A stretch of 64,000 bases of DNA from Oxynema aestuarii AP17 (GCF_012295525.1 NZ_CP051167.1:5129501-5193500), one strand, 5' to 3'. Counted from the first letter of the stretch, positions 8,902 through 17,067 are shown. The notes: generated from the letters alone by a model not told the origin. Numbers and translations are program-made.

Positions 8902-10326
8902 ATGCACAAACAAAAGCTCGACATACGCGCTCCGATCATTGCCCAACTCAGTCGCGGGACGGGGATTGGCTGGTTAAGAGTTGCCTTACTGGCGATCGTC
9001 GATAGCTTGACCATCGCCGCCGCGTGGTATTTAGCCGATCTGTGGGGAACGCCAGTAGGGGGCTTTAGCCTGCTGTGGAACGTAGACGGTAAACCGGGAT
9101 TTTTACTACCGATTATGGCGATCACGATCGGTATTTTATGGGCCTCCGGGCTTTACGGAACCGACGACCGCCGTCGGGATTTCTTCAGTTTGATTAAATC
9201 TTTGACGTTAGCTCAAGGCGTGTTGCTCATTGTCGGCTACCTTTACGAACCGGAAGCCGTAGCGTCTCGCTCCACCTTTTTACTCGCGTGGATTTTTAAC
9301 TTACTTTTCGTATTTAGCGAGCGCTTAATTATTCATCTAAGTATTATTAATTTACGCCACAAAGGAGCGATCCGGCAGCGAATCAGCTTGCTGGGGCAAG
9401 CCCCAGACATTGAAGAAGCCCAAAAGTTAATCCAAAAAACCAAGCAATATATCATTTGCGATGCTGAAGACGTCGGGCTTCGTCAAGAGGAAGATTGGAG
9501 TTCTTTAATCGACAAACTGCGCCTCAAACAAGTTAGTGAAGTCTTTGTTTGTTCTCATCTTTCCGTCAAACAGCAGGTTTCTCTCTACTGGGAACTAAAA
9601 ACGGCGGGCATCCATCTAAGAATTCTACCAATGGGTTTGGAATTGCCGATCCAATGGTCTGAAATTAAGATGGTTAATGGCTTACCCACCATGAGATTTA
9701 GATCGCCACCGATTATCGGTGGAGACTTTTGGATCAAACGCGGATTCGATTTGGTCGCGGGCAGTTTAATTTTATTGGCGACCAGCCCGATTTTAACGGC
9801 GATCGCCCTCGCGATTAAAATCGATTCTCCCGGTCCGATCTTCTACAAACAGACGCGAATTGGGGTCAAAGGACGGGAATTCAAAGTCTGGAAATTTCGG
9901 ACGATGGTGGTCGATGCCGAGCGCTTGCAAAAGCAACTCGAAGAGATGAACGAAATGAAAGGCGGGATCATGTTCAAAATGAAAGAAGATCCTCGCATTA
10001 CTAAAGTCGGACGGTTTTTGCGGCGCTACAGTCTCGACGAACTGCCCCAAATTATTAACGTGTTGATCGGCGAAATGAGTTTAGTCGGTCCGCGTCCGTT
10101 TCCCTTGCGCGACGTCGAACGCTTTTCCGAACACCATCACATGCGTCACGAAGTTTTACCTGGAATTACGGGATTGTGGCAAGTTTCGGGACGTTCGGAT
10201 ATTATCGATTTTGAAGATGTCTTTCGTTTGGACATGACTTACATTCAAAATTGGTCCGTCTCTTTGGACTTTCAAATCTTGTTCCAAACGATTAAAGTCG
10301 TACTCGGTAAAGAAGGGGCGTATTAA
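8902..10326 (+). CDS. Undecaprenyl-phosphate sugar phosphotransferase (WbaP/CpsE type)
   Basis: 474 aa. It transfers a sugar-1-phosphate to polyprenyl phosphate, the first step in making an exported polysaccharide. The N-terminal ~150 residues have several membrane segments (LRVALLAIVDSLTIAAAWYL, FLLPIMAITIGILWASGLYG, SLTLAQGVLLIVGYL). A soluble central part (about 155-270) follows. The C-terminal ~200 residues are the bacterial sugar transferase domain: membrane segment GFDLVAGSLILLATSPILTA, then GREFKVWKFRTMVVDAE, then GRFLRRYSLDELPQIINVL and EMSLVGPRPFPLRDVE. Start chosen at the ATG before KQKLDIRAP. The neighbouring GT2, GT9 and GT41 genes fit a glycan role. Confidence 0.92.
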   Translation: MHKQKLDIRAPIIAQLSRGTGIGWLRVALLAIVDSLTIAAAWYLADLWGTPVGGFSLLWNVDGKPGFLLPIMAITIGILWASGLYGTDDRRRDFFSLIKSLTLAQGVLLIVGYLYEPEAVASRSTFLLAWIFNLLFVFSERLIIHLSIINLRHKGAIRQRISLLGQAPDIEEAQKLIQKTKQYIICDAEDVGLRQEEDWSSLIDKLRLKQVSEVFVCSHLSVKQQVSLYWELKTAGIHLRILPMGLELPIQWSEIKMVNGLPTMRFRSPPIIGGDFWIKRGFDLVAGSLILLATSPILTAIALAIKIDSPGPIFYKQTRIGVKGREFKVWKFRTMVVDAERLQKQLEEMNEMKGGIMFKMKEDPRITKVGRFLRRYSLDELPQIINVLIGEMSLVGPRPFPLRDVERFSEHHHMRHEVLPGITGLWQVSGRSDIIDFEDVFRLDMTYIQNWSVSLDFQILFQTIKVVLGKEGAY

Positions 10327-10337
10327 GCCTCTAGATG

Positions 10338-10366
10338 GCGAGCTGTCCCCCAAACGGACAACTCGC
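10338..10366 (+). terminator. Stem-loop after the sugar transferase gene
   Basis: GCGAG-TGTCC (10338-10348) pairs with GGACA-CTCGC (10356-10366), interrupted by one C/A mismatch, 12 nt after the stop codon. There is no clear T-run, so its role as terminator is inferred. Confidence 0.4.
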
Positions 10367-10450
10367 GATCGCTTCGGGGGTGTCGGACAACTCGCAGCGA
10401 TCGCGCGCAGGGTCCTCCGGCGGTAGGGACAGGCGATCGCCCTCGAACCG

Positions 10451-11452
10451 TCAAGACCCCCAAACTTTGTCCAAAACCGTTTCTGGTGAAATATCCGCCA
10501 GTTTTCCCGTCGGCGATTGAATGCTGAGAAAACGCACTTCCGCGTCGGAACCCCGGTCTGTAGGGCTGGGAAGCCGTTTTTTAGCCGTCGTCGGGCCGAA
10601 CAGGGCGATCGTGTAAGTTTGCAAGGCTACCGCCAAATGCAGGGGAACGCTATCCGTACACAGCATCAAGTTCGCGGCGGCAACCATCCCGGCTAACTTA
10701 CCGAGATCGGGAGCCGAGGTCACCTTCAAACCCGGACAAGCCCCCGCCAACTGCTGGGACAACTCGGGGTTTTCCGGTTCTTCGATCCAAACGATCGGCA
10801 GTTGGGGTTGTCGCTGCTGGATTTGCTCGACGATCTGCTGCCATTGTTCGACCGGGTAAATCCCGTCACTGCCCTGGGTTTCGCACAGGGAACCCGAACC
10901 CCCATAGGCGAGAATGTAGCCGCTATTTTTAACGCCGAGTCGGTCTTGTTCCGCTTCGGCCCAATTGAGATCCTCTTTGAGCAAAGTCACCGAGAGATCG
11001 GGACAGGGGGTATTCAGACCCAAACCTTGCAAGAGGTCGTGATTGACGAGGGGAAGATACTGCTCGGTTTTGCGTTCGACCGCCGCGTTGAGAAACCAGT
11101 CGTCAAAGGTCAGATCGCGGTAGCCGACCCGGGTGGGAATCCCCGAGAGCCACAGCAAGACCTTGAACAGGGGACGCCGTTCGAGGGATATAACTGCATC
11201 GTACTCGCGATCGCGAACCACGCCCAACAAGTTGCCCCAATCTGCCAAGCCATTGCGATCGACAAAATCAAAGGGCAAGACCTGGAGTGACTTGTCGTGG
11301 AGGAACTTACACACTCGATAGGCATCCTTCGCCCGAGGCTCTACGATGACATCGATTCGAGCGTTGGGGTAAGACCGCTTGAGGTCTTCTAAAGTCGGAA
11401 AGAATAAAATTTGGTCGCCAATTCCGCCTGGGACAAGGGCCAGTATTCGCAT
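10451..11452 (-). CDS. Family 9 glycosyltransferase (heptosyltransferase-like)
   Basis: 333 aa, GT-B fold. The N-terminus MRILALVPGGIGDQILFFPTL is the acceptor-side signature of GT9 enzymes (GxGDxxxxxP). The C-terminal half holds the donor site: AAANLMLCTDSVPLHLAVAL and TYTIALFGPTTAKKR, as in ADP-heptose transferases. Cyanobacteria often have GT9 proteins without classic heptose lipopolysaccharide, so donor sugar is left open. No membrane segment; probably acts at the inner face of the membrane. It is divergent from ispD and convergent with the sugar transferase. Confidence 0.88.
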   Translation of the reverse strand: MRILALVPGGIGDQILFFPTLEDLKRSYPNARIDVIVEPRAKDAYRVCKFLHDKSLQVLPFDFVDRNGLADWGNLLGVVRDREYDAVISLERRPLFKVLLWLSGIPTRVGYRDLTFDDWFLNAAVERKTEQYLPLVNHDLLQGLGLNTPCPDLSVTLLKEDLNWAEAEQDRLGVKNSGYILAYGGSGSLCETQGSDGIYPVEQWQQIVEQIQQRQPQLPIVWIEEPENPELSQQLAGACPGLKVTSAPDLGKLAGMVAAANLMLCTDSVPLHLAVALQTYTIALFGPTTAKKRLPSPTDRGSDAEVRFLSIQSPTGKLADISPETVLDKVWGS

Positions 11453-11623
11453 CTCAGTTAAGTGAGCTTACTGAACAGCTTCACTGTACAACATTTAAGC
11501 CGACGAACTACCACTGTTCCATCAAAAATCTCAGAACGCCGAACCATTGGCCAAGCGCCCCTGTAGCATTCTCCCGTACAAAATCGGCTAAAATCGCAAA
11601 GGCCAAATTGAAGAGGAACCGCC

Positions 11624-12313
11624 GTGCATTTATTGATTCCAGCCGCCGGGATGGGGCGACGGATGGGCAGCGATCGCAACAAACTCCTGCTGCAGTTGAG
11701 CAACCGACCGCTCCTCGCCTGGACCCTACAAGCGGTCAATGCTGCCGAGCAAATTACTTGGATCGGCATTGTCGGTCAGCCTACGGATTGGCCCGACTTC
11801 AAAGCTATTTTAGCCGCCGAACCCCCCTCCAAACCCGTCGAATTCATTCCTGGGGGAGACACCCGCCAAGAATCGGTTTACAACGGCTTGCAAGCCCTCC
11901 CCGACGGTGCCGAACGGGTTCTCATTCACGACGGCGCCCGTGCCTTGGCTACCCCTCACCTCTTCGATCGCTGCGCCGAGAGTTTGCGTCACTGTTCTGG
12001 CATCGTCGCCGCCGTTCCCGTTAAAGACACCATTAAAATCGTCGATCCGACCGACGAGCTGATCCGCGACACGCCCGATCGCCGTAACTTGTGGGCGGCA
12101 CAAACCCCTCAAGGGTTCGAGGTTGCCGCCCTTAAAGACTGTCACGATCGCGGACGCCGGGAAGGATGGCAAGTCACCGACGACGCCGCTTTATTTGAAA
12201 AAAACGGTTTGCCCGTCAAAATCGTCCCCGGGGAAGAAACAAACCTCAAAATCACCACCCCCGTAGACTTGGCGATCGCCGAATTCATTTTGCAACAGCG
12301 CCTCGGATCCTAA
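11624..12313 (+). CDS. ispD: 2-C-methyl-D-erythritol 4-phosphate cytidylyltransferase
   Basis: 229 aa. Cytosolic enzyme of the MEP isoprenoid pathway: MEP plus CTP gives CDP-ME. The N-terminus HLLIPAAGMGRRMGSDRNKL is the CTP-binding P-loop-like motif with its Arg and Lys. Later motifs: GGDTRQESVYNGLQAL, VLIHDGARAL (metal-binding Asp) and AAVPVKDTIKIV (MEP-binding Lys), and NLWAAQTPQGFEV. The start is a GTG 8 nt after the ribosome site GAGGA; no ATG fits the family N-terminus. It supplies precursors for carotenoids, phytol and quinones. It stands alone between GT9 and a mobile element. Confidence 0.95.
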   Translation: MHLLIPAAGMGRRMGSDRNKLLLQLSNRPLLAWTLQAVNAAEQITWIGIVGQPTDWPDFKAILAAEPPSKPVEFIPGGDTRQESVYNGLQALPDGAERVLIHDGARALATPHLFDRCAESLRHCSGIVAAVPVKDTIKIVDPTDELIRDTPDRRNLWAAQTPQGFEVAALKDCHDRGRREGWQVTDDAALFEKNGLPVKIVPGEETNLKITTPVDLAIAEFILQQRLGS

Positions 12314-12383
12314 AAGCTTCGCAGGCGTTTTCCCGCGCGATCGCCAATCAAAGAACAAAATAATGGGGAAGCGTACTGTGCTT

Positions 12384-12500
12384 GTGACATCCTCCCGACG
12401 CTGAATCAAAGATTACAGCGCGGGCTTCCCAACCTCACAATTGGGTATTCGGACCCTATCTAGGTCATAGACCCCCGACAGACCGACTTGACAGGCGGTT
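12384..12500 (-). ncRNA. Right end and putative omega RNA of the 12.5-kb TnpB element
   Basis: Downstream of tnpB on the minus strand, about 100 nt match the same position of the 53.9-kb tnpB fragment: GAGGTTGGGAAGCCCGCGCT, then the stem arms CGCTGTA / TCAGCG around the loop ATCTTTGAT, then GGGAGGATGTCAC. In the family, this region forms the guide RNA scaffold that overlaps the gene's 3' end, and the sequence beyond GTCAC (position 12383 downwards) would be the guide. RNA production is inferred from family knowledge. Confidence 0.55.
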
Positions 12501-13583
12501 TCCGTTCCCCAGAGTCCCCGATGCTCCTACATTCTCTAGTCCACGATCCAAAACCATCTCTGCGGCGGCACGTTCGCGTAGCGACGCCGAAGGCGTATCG
12601 CGATGAGTCCGATACCCACACTCAGGACAATGATGCTCTCTGACTTCCAACCCTTTGCTGACCGTAGCAAGGCAGTTGGGGCAGGTTTGACTGGTGCCGT
12701 TGGGATTGACTTTACCAAAGTAGACCCCACGCTTCCAACAAACCCATTCCGTCAGAGACAGAAACTGTCCGAAGGCGGCATCAACACAATCTGTTCGCAG
12801 CATTCCTCGCGTCAACCCCGTGACGTTGAGGTCTTCTGCAAAGATAGTTTGCGCCCGGTCGCAAAGCTGATGAGCCGTCTTCAGATGGAAATCTTTACGA
12901 CGATAGTTTTGAGAACCCTTCTGTTTTCGTGCGGCTCTGCGTTGCAGCAATTTCAGCTTGCGTTGCATCGACTTGAAAAACTGGGGTCGCTCTTGGAAAG
13001 AGCGATCGGAAGCGGTCAAGAATCGCTCCAATCCCAGGTTAATCCCAATCGCCCGACCATGAACCGGACCCTTACCTGTATCCCCCCAACCCCCCTTTGA
13101 AAGGGGGGCGAAGGGGGGATGCAGGTTGATGGGTACTTCCCCAATCTTTGGCAACTTGATTGTGAAGCCATTGATGGGATTGTTCTTGAACTGGGGAAAT
13201 ACAAAGGATTTGAATTGACCGAATTTTTTGAAACGCGGGAATCCATATCCCCGTTTCTGAAATACTTCCCAGGTATCGTGCAGTCTGCGAATCGTGGTCT
13301 GCAACACCTGAGAATGCACTTTACCCAGATGCGGGAATTGCTTCTTCGCTTTGGGCAGGTTGTTTTGCTGACGGTGGTAGGACGGGAATAGCTCATCGGC
13401 AGGAATGATGTATTCCTTCTCCAACGAGCATCGGTCTACCGAACACTTACGAGAAGCAATCCAGTCTTTGAGTTCGCGCAACGCGTAGTTATATACCCCT
13501 CTGCACGTCTCAAGCCACGACAGCAGTTCAGTCTGCTGCAAGGCATCTGGATAGATTCGGTAGGTGTAGTTCATGGTCAGCAT
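12465..13583 (-). CDS. tnpB: TnpB-family protein, probably nuclease-dead
   Basis: 372 aa, relative of IS200/IS605 accessory TnpB, an RNA-guided nuclease. N-terminus YTYRIYPDALQQTELLSWLE is typical. RuvC-I reads GRAIGINLGLERF: the expected catalytic Asp is Asn (codon at 13038-13040). RuvC-II IFAEDLNV keeps Glu; the zinc ribbon CPNC...CPEC is intact; RuvC-III Asp in THRD is kept but followed by an 8-residue insert. A palindromic repeat (13075-13125) replaces part of the region before RuvC-I, and a stretch before DFHLKTAHQLC also looks short compared with the family as I remember it. The frame is still open over its whole length. Either a decaying element or a nuclease-dead, still-expressed TnpB derivative. 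Confidence 0.85.
   Translation of the reverse strand: MLTMNYTYRIYPDALQQTELLSWLETCRGVYNYALRELKDWIASRKCSVDRCSLEKEYIIPADELFPSYHRQQNNLPKAKKQFPHLGKVHSQVLQTTIRRLHDTWEVFQKRGYGFPRFKKFGQFKSFVFPQFKNNPINGFTIKLPKIGEVPINLHPPFAPLSKGGWGDTGKGPVHGRAIGINLGLERFLTASDRSFQERPQFFKSMQRKLKLLQRRAARKQKGSQNYRRKDFHLKTAHQLCDRAQTIFAEDLNVTGLTRGMLRTDCVDAAFGQFLSLTEWVCWKRGVYFGKVNPNGTSQTCPNCLATVSKGLEVREHHCPECGYRTHRDTPSASLRERAAAEMVLDRGLENVGASGTLGNGNRLSSRSVGGL
13075..13125. repeat. C-run/G-run palindromic repeat inside tnpB
   Basis: CCTGTATCCCCCC at one end mirrors GGGGGGATGCAGG at the other, with inner arms CCCCCC-TTTGAA-GGGGGG. Its 51 nt equal 17 codons, so it is translated in frame as PPFAPLSKGGWGD. The same type of repeat occurs inside two other tnpB genes here (18311 and 59280). 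Repeats of this form are scattered in many cyanobacterial genomes. Confidence 0.8.
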
Positions 13584-13620
13584 GACTATAATTTACTACA
13601 GACTATAGCTGCTGATAAAT

Positions 13621-13679
13621 GCTGGTCTCATCCCCATCGTAGGGCTTGACCCTTCCCGCAGGGTGGGGATGAGACCAGC
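13621..13679. repeat. Long inverted repeat upstream of the 12.5-kb tnpB
   Basis: GCTGGTCTCATCCCCA (13621-13636) is the exact reverse complement of 13664-13679; the 27-nt loop includes CCCTTCCCGCAGGG, itself a small palindrome. It lies 37 nt upstream of the tnpB start and next to an orphan right-end hairpin. It may be the left-end hairpin of the element or an independent palindromic repeat. Confidence 0.6.
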
Positions 13680-13692
13680 TCGGGGAGTCCAT

Positions 13693-13741
13693 GGATCCCG
13701 ACGCTGATGCTTCGCATACAGCGCGGGACTTATAGCTCCCC
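13693..13741 (-). mobile_element. Orphan IS200/IS605-type right-end hairpin
   Basis: Read on the minus strand: AAGTCCCGCGCTGTA, loop TGCGAAGCA, TCAGCGTCGGGATCC. The arms match the right end of the tnpB elements at 12.4 and 53.9 kb, but the loop differs and no tnpB lies upstream of it in this orientation. Outer GGGGAG/CTCCCC (13682-13687 and 13736-13741) lengthens the stem. Confidence 0.55.
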
Positions 13742-14300
13742 GAACCCCTCAAAAGTTCAACTTGGCCGGGTCTACCGTGACCCTTTACCCCTCTTCAGCC
13801 GATCGCAGAGGAGCTTATTCGAGGTGAGTGGGGTTCGGGAAACTCCGTGCGATCGCCCCTGAAAACCGGGAAAAAAACTCGTGTCGCGAGAGGGGCGTTT
13901 CCCGTCGGTTTCGCCAGGGAGGTTTTCGGCAGGGCGATCGCCTTCAATGCCCGTTATTCCTGGGGTTTGCGGCGCTGTAGCGATCGCCGAATTCCTGGAA
14001 ATTGCTGTAATTTAGATACAAGTATCGCAGTTTAAAATAAAATACCACATTCCGAGCCAATTTCAAAAATTTCACTACACCTGTAATGACATAACCTGGT
14101 CAAAATTGTCTATTTTTTGTTCTTATCTTGTCAGTATTTTGTACTGCAATTAGCGATAGGCAGCCCTAGAGATCGCCTCGGGGGCGATCGCGAACCCTCG
14201 ATCCCAATTTCAGTTATTCTAAAAAAGAGATAAAAACGGGGTTAGAGTCGCCGGGGAAATTACACCGTCAAGTGGCGAACCGTTCGCCTTGAAACACCCG
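13742..14300. other. Non-coding stretch before the response regulator
   Basis: About 560 bp without a convincing gene; one 62-codon open frame near 13847 has no family features. The part from about 14025 to 14160 is AT-rich (ATAAAATACCACATTCC onwards) and is the likely promoter region of the response regulator. Confidence 0.4.
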
Positions 14301-14978
14301 ATGAAAATCCTGTTAGTTGAAGACGACAATCGCATCGCCGAAACCTTAGCATCGATCCTACGCGATCGCTACTACACCGTAGAAATAGCCGGGGATGGCG
14401 AAAGAGCGTGGAGCCTTGCCAGTGCTTTTAGTTATGACTTAATCCTGCTGGATGTCATGTTGCCTAAAATTGATGGCATCACCCTCACCCAACGCTGGAG
14501 AGCCGCCGGAAAAAGCACGCCCATTTTAATCTTGACCGCCAAAAATACAAGTCGAGATAAAGTATTAGGTTTAGACGTCGGCGCCGACGATTACGTCGTT
14601 AAACCCTTCGATTTACCCGAATTACTCGCCCGCATTCGAGCCTTATTGCGACGGGGCGATCGCGACCCTTCCCTCATTCTAAAATGGGGCTTATTACAAC
14701 TCGATCCCAACCGTTGCGAAAGCGAATATAACGGGGTCGCCTTACCCCTGACTCCCAAAGAATATAGCTTGCTCGAATTATTGTTACGCCATCCTCGGCG
14801 CTTATTTAGTCGCCCTGCAATTTTAGATCGATTGTGGTCTTTTGAAGATCCTCCCGGAGAAGAAACCGTAAAAGTTCACATCAGGAGTTTGCGAAAAAAA
14901 TTGCAAGCCGCAGGCGCACCTTCTAATTTTATTCAAACCGTCTATGGTTTGGGATATCGGCTCAACCAACATCTTTAA
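14301..14978 (+). CDS. OmpR/PhoB-family response regulator
   Basis: 225 aa from the ATG of MKILLVEDDNRIAETL; a TTG four codons earlier is a weaker choice. Receiver domain residues 1-115: acidic pocket EDD at 7-9, phospho-acceptor Asp51 in LILLDVMLP, Thr79 and Lys101 in DDYVVKPFD. DNA-binding winged helix residues about 130-222: LTPKEYSLLELLLRHPRRLF and EETVKVHIRSLRKKLQAAG ending TVYGLGYRL. It acts as a transcription factor switched by phosphorylation. No histidine kinase gene lies next to it. It precedes two Asp-rich protein genes and a PepSY-like gene on the same strand, which are possible targets (inference). Confidence 0.93.
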   Translation: MKILLVEDDNRIAETLASILRDRYYTVEIAGDGERAWSLASAFSYDLILLDVMLPKIDGITLTQRWRAAGKSTPILILTAKNTSRDKVLGLDVGADDYVVKPFDLPELLARIRALLRRGDRDPSLILKWGLLQLDPNRCESEYNGVALPLTPKEYSLLELLLRHPRRLFSRPAILDRLWSFEDPPGEETVKVHIRSLRKKLQAAGAPSNFIQTVYGLGYRLNQHL

Positions 14979-15174
14979 ACCGTGCGCCGCGATCGCCGCT
15001 CCACCTTCGACCCCTTTCGATGAAGTCGCCAGCCTGTCCCTGCCAGTCGCCAGCCTTTCCCGCGATTGTCGAGCGATCGTAGCATCTTTCCGATTTCTTT
15101 ACCTTTTTTCGATATCCTCAAACCATTCCCCTAAAGAGGGATCGTTATCGAGCTTTAGTGAAAAGAAAATAACA

Positions 15175-16110
15175 ATGTCGGAATCCAACTTTCCATCCCC
15201 AAATTTTACGCCTTCATCTGTCAATTCATCCGCCCCCGCTCCCCCCAGCACAACTGCACCATTGGACGACGATTTTTTTGACGACGACGATTTTTTTGAA
15301 AACGACTTTGACGATAATTTATTTGACGATGACTTCGACGACGATGACTTCGACGACGATGACTTCGACGACGATTTCTTCGATCGCATCGACGGCTTTA
15401 TCGATCGCCTCGTCCAACCCCGGTTTTACCTCACCACTTATCCCGATGTTGCCGAAGCCATTCGTAACGGAAGCTTTCGCGGCGATGCCGACGATCATTT
15501 TGAAGAATTTGGCGGACGTGAAGGACGAGATCCTTCCATTTTTTATAGCGAACAATTCTATTTAGCCAACAATCCCGATGTCGCCGAAGCCGTCAATCGC
15601 GGGCAGTTTCTAAGTGGCTTCGAGCATTTCTTCTCCTTCGGAGCTCGCGAAGGACGCAATCCGAGTCCGAACTTTAACAGTAATTTTTATCTTGAAAATA
15701 ATCCCGATGTCGCCGCAGCCGTCAATCGGGGCACTTTCAACAGTGGCTTTTTCCACTTTATTGCCTTCGGACAATTTGAAAATCGTCAGCCCCGTCCCGC
15801 CAGTCCTCCCGCCCCAGTTGCCAACGACCCCCTCATCGGCTCGACGGCCAACCCGGCTCAATTCGCCAGCGACAACGCCGACCCCCTGACCACGGGCGGC
15901 ACGATCGCCAACGAGGCTATAGAGATCGCCCCTGCCGTCCCCGGCGATCGCCTCCCAGACCTCGCCGCCGTCTCTGGTGGCAGTGCACCGGAGGATCTGT
16001 CCCTGTTTCTTCCCAATACTGTCGAAGGGTTCGCCGCTTCCACCCCCGCACTTCCGACGCTCTCCGACGTTGAATCGAACGGCGATCGCCTCCCCCTCGA
16101 TCTGTTTTAG
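15175..16110 (+). CDS. Asp-rich protein with three 40-residue FYL..NPDVAEAV repeats
   Basis: 311 aa from the ATG at MSESNFPSPNF, preceded by an A-rich stretch; the frame is open further upstream but that part is low-quality. Residues about 30-75 are almost only Asp and Phe (DDDFDDDD units), suited to binding Ca2+ or other cations. Residues about 82-205 hold three repeats of about 40 aa: FYLTTYPDVAEAIRNGSF, FYLANNPDVAEAVNRGQF, FYLENNPDVAAAVNRGTF, each ending FG.REGR.PS. This repeat occurs in bacterial surface and haemolysin-like proteins; its function is not established. The tail is Pro/Ala/Asp-rich. No classical signal peptide; a non-classical or type I export route is possible. Confidence 0.75.
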   Translation: MSESNFPSPNFTPSSVNSSAPAPPSTTAPLDDDFFDDDDFFENDFDDNLFDDDFDDDDFDDDDFDDDFFDRIDGFIDRLVQPRFYLTTYPDVAEAIRNGSFRGDADDHFEEFGGREGRDPSIFYSEQFYLANNPDVAEAVNRGQFLSGFEHFFSFGAREGRNPSPNFNSNFYLENNPDVAAAVNRGTFNSGFFHFIAFGQFENRQPRPASPPAPVANDPLIGSTANPAQFASDNADPLTTGGTIANEAIEIAPAVPGDRLPDLAAVSGGSAPEDLSLFLPNTVEGFAASTPALPTLSDVESNGDRLPLDLF

Positions 16111-16119
16111 CTTAATCGG

Positions 16120-16157
16120 CGGGAAGCCCCGCACTCTACGCGAAGCTGTCGGGATGA
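16120..16157 (+). mobile_element. Right-end-like relic just after the Asp-rich gene
   Basis: CGGGAAGCCCCGCACTCTAC then GCGAAGC then TGTCGGGATGAA. It follows the order GGGAAGCCC-GC-CT-loop-GTCGGGA of the tnpB right ends in this window but is degenerate. No coding part is attached. Confidence 0.4.
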
Positions 16158-16546
16158 AAGCCGAGGCGATCGAGTGGAACGGACTCGCCAATCTGGTCAA
16201 CTTGAACTGGCACGGCAGCAATGCCCTTGATGGCCAAGACTAGGGGCAGCTTTCTGTCCCGACACCAACGTACAGCCATACAATTCGGCTGGTGAACAGT
16301 GCGGCGGATCGGAAATGCACCCTCAAAACGAAATCCTCCCAATCTGCGGCTGGACGGGTCGTGGATGTCAAACAAAATGCCTGTGGACGGGTTCGGTCGG
16401 GGGCGTTGCCTAGACCAGACCGGATGAAACAGGAACTTCCCAAGACGCCAGGGCAGATGGACTTCTGTCCGTGAGGTGGGAAGCCCGCGCTGTACCCTTG
16501 GCGAAGCCTGGGCGAAGCGCATAGGTCAGTGTCGGGAGAACGTCAC
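16158..16546 (+). mobile_element. Degenerate insertion-element relic ending in a right-end hairpin
   Basis: From 16471 to 16546 the sequence GTGAGGTGGGAAGCCCGCGC TGTA, a long loop with two GCGAAGC units, then TCAGTGTCGGGAGAACGTCAC matches the right end of the 53.9-kb tnpB fragment (GTGAGGTTGGGAAGCCCGCG ... GTCGGGAGGATGTCAC). The 310 bp upstream are open in several frames, but I could not align any to TnpB, TnpA or IscB. It is probably a remnant of a related element that lost its gene. Confidence 0.5.
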
Positions 16547-16743
16547 GAACAGGGAAACAATCTTCTTGACTGGGGAAAAACAGAGCGCTCTTCCCCAGTT
16601 CTTTTTTTTGAGCTATAATCTCGCCAATTCAAGAAATTCTCGAGAACCGTTGTAATTATGGATTCAGGGTATTTGCGTGTCTTTTTTTGCTTCTCAGAAT
16701 TTTAAGAACTACCCACAAATTTTTGAGTTAAATTGGCACAAAA

Positions 16744-17067
16744 ATGATGAATAATCATCGTGGATTTTGGCGTTCGTTAGTTGTTTTATGTTTGGCGATC
16801 GCTGGATTCTTGTTACCCGTTAGTGTCTTTAAGCCCGCGTCTGCTAACGCTTATTCTCCCGCCGATCTCGATCTTTACGCCAGTTCTGACGACGGTTCCG
16901 ACGACGAAGATGACGGCGAAGACTTCGACGACGAAGATGACGGTTCCGACGAAGATGACGGCGAAGACTTCGACGACGAAGATGACGGCGAAGACGACGA
17001 AGATGATGGTTCCGACGACGAAGACTTCGACGACGAAGATGACGGCGAAGACGACGAAGAGAGTTAA
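16744..17067 (+). CDS. Exported, extremely acidic repeat protein
   Basis: 107 aa. Signal peptide: basic start MMNNHRGFWR, hydrophobic core SLVVLCLAIAGFLLPVSVF, and a cleavage-site-like ASA-NA near residue 35. The mature part is nearly all Asp, Glu, Gly and Ser: repeats of DDGEDFDDEDDG and EDDGSDDED. It has no fold motif and would be strongly negative, fit for binding cations outside the membrane. The following gene starts 14 bp after its stop codon, so the two form an operon. The Asp-rich protein gene at 15.2 kb is a functional neighbour. Family unknown. Confidence 0.8.
   Translation: MMNNHRGFWRSLVVLCLAIAGFLLPVSVFKPASANAYSPADLDLYASSDDGSDDEDDGEDFDDEDDGSDEDDGEDFDDEDDGEDDEDDGSDDEDFDDEDDGEDDEES

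Noticed and set aside
13847-14035. Plus-strand 62-codon open frame before the response regulator
   Set aside because: Poor ribosome site and no recognisable protein pattern; region looks like a promoter and repeat area.
15099-15389. Minus-strand Ser/Lys-rich frame opposite the Asp-run
   Set aside because: It is the antisense reading of GAC/GAT repeats of the Asp-rich gene.
16136-16522. Minus-strand 128-codon open frame between the two Asp-rich genes
   Set aside because: It runs antisense through a right-end hairpin of an insertion element. I could not align it to any transposase, so it is treated as part of the element relic.
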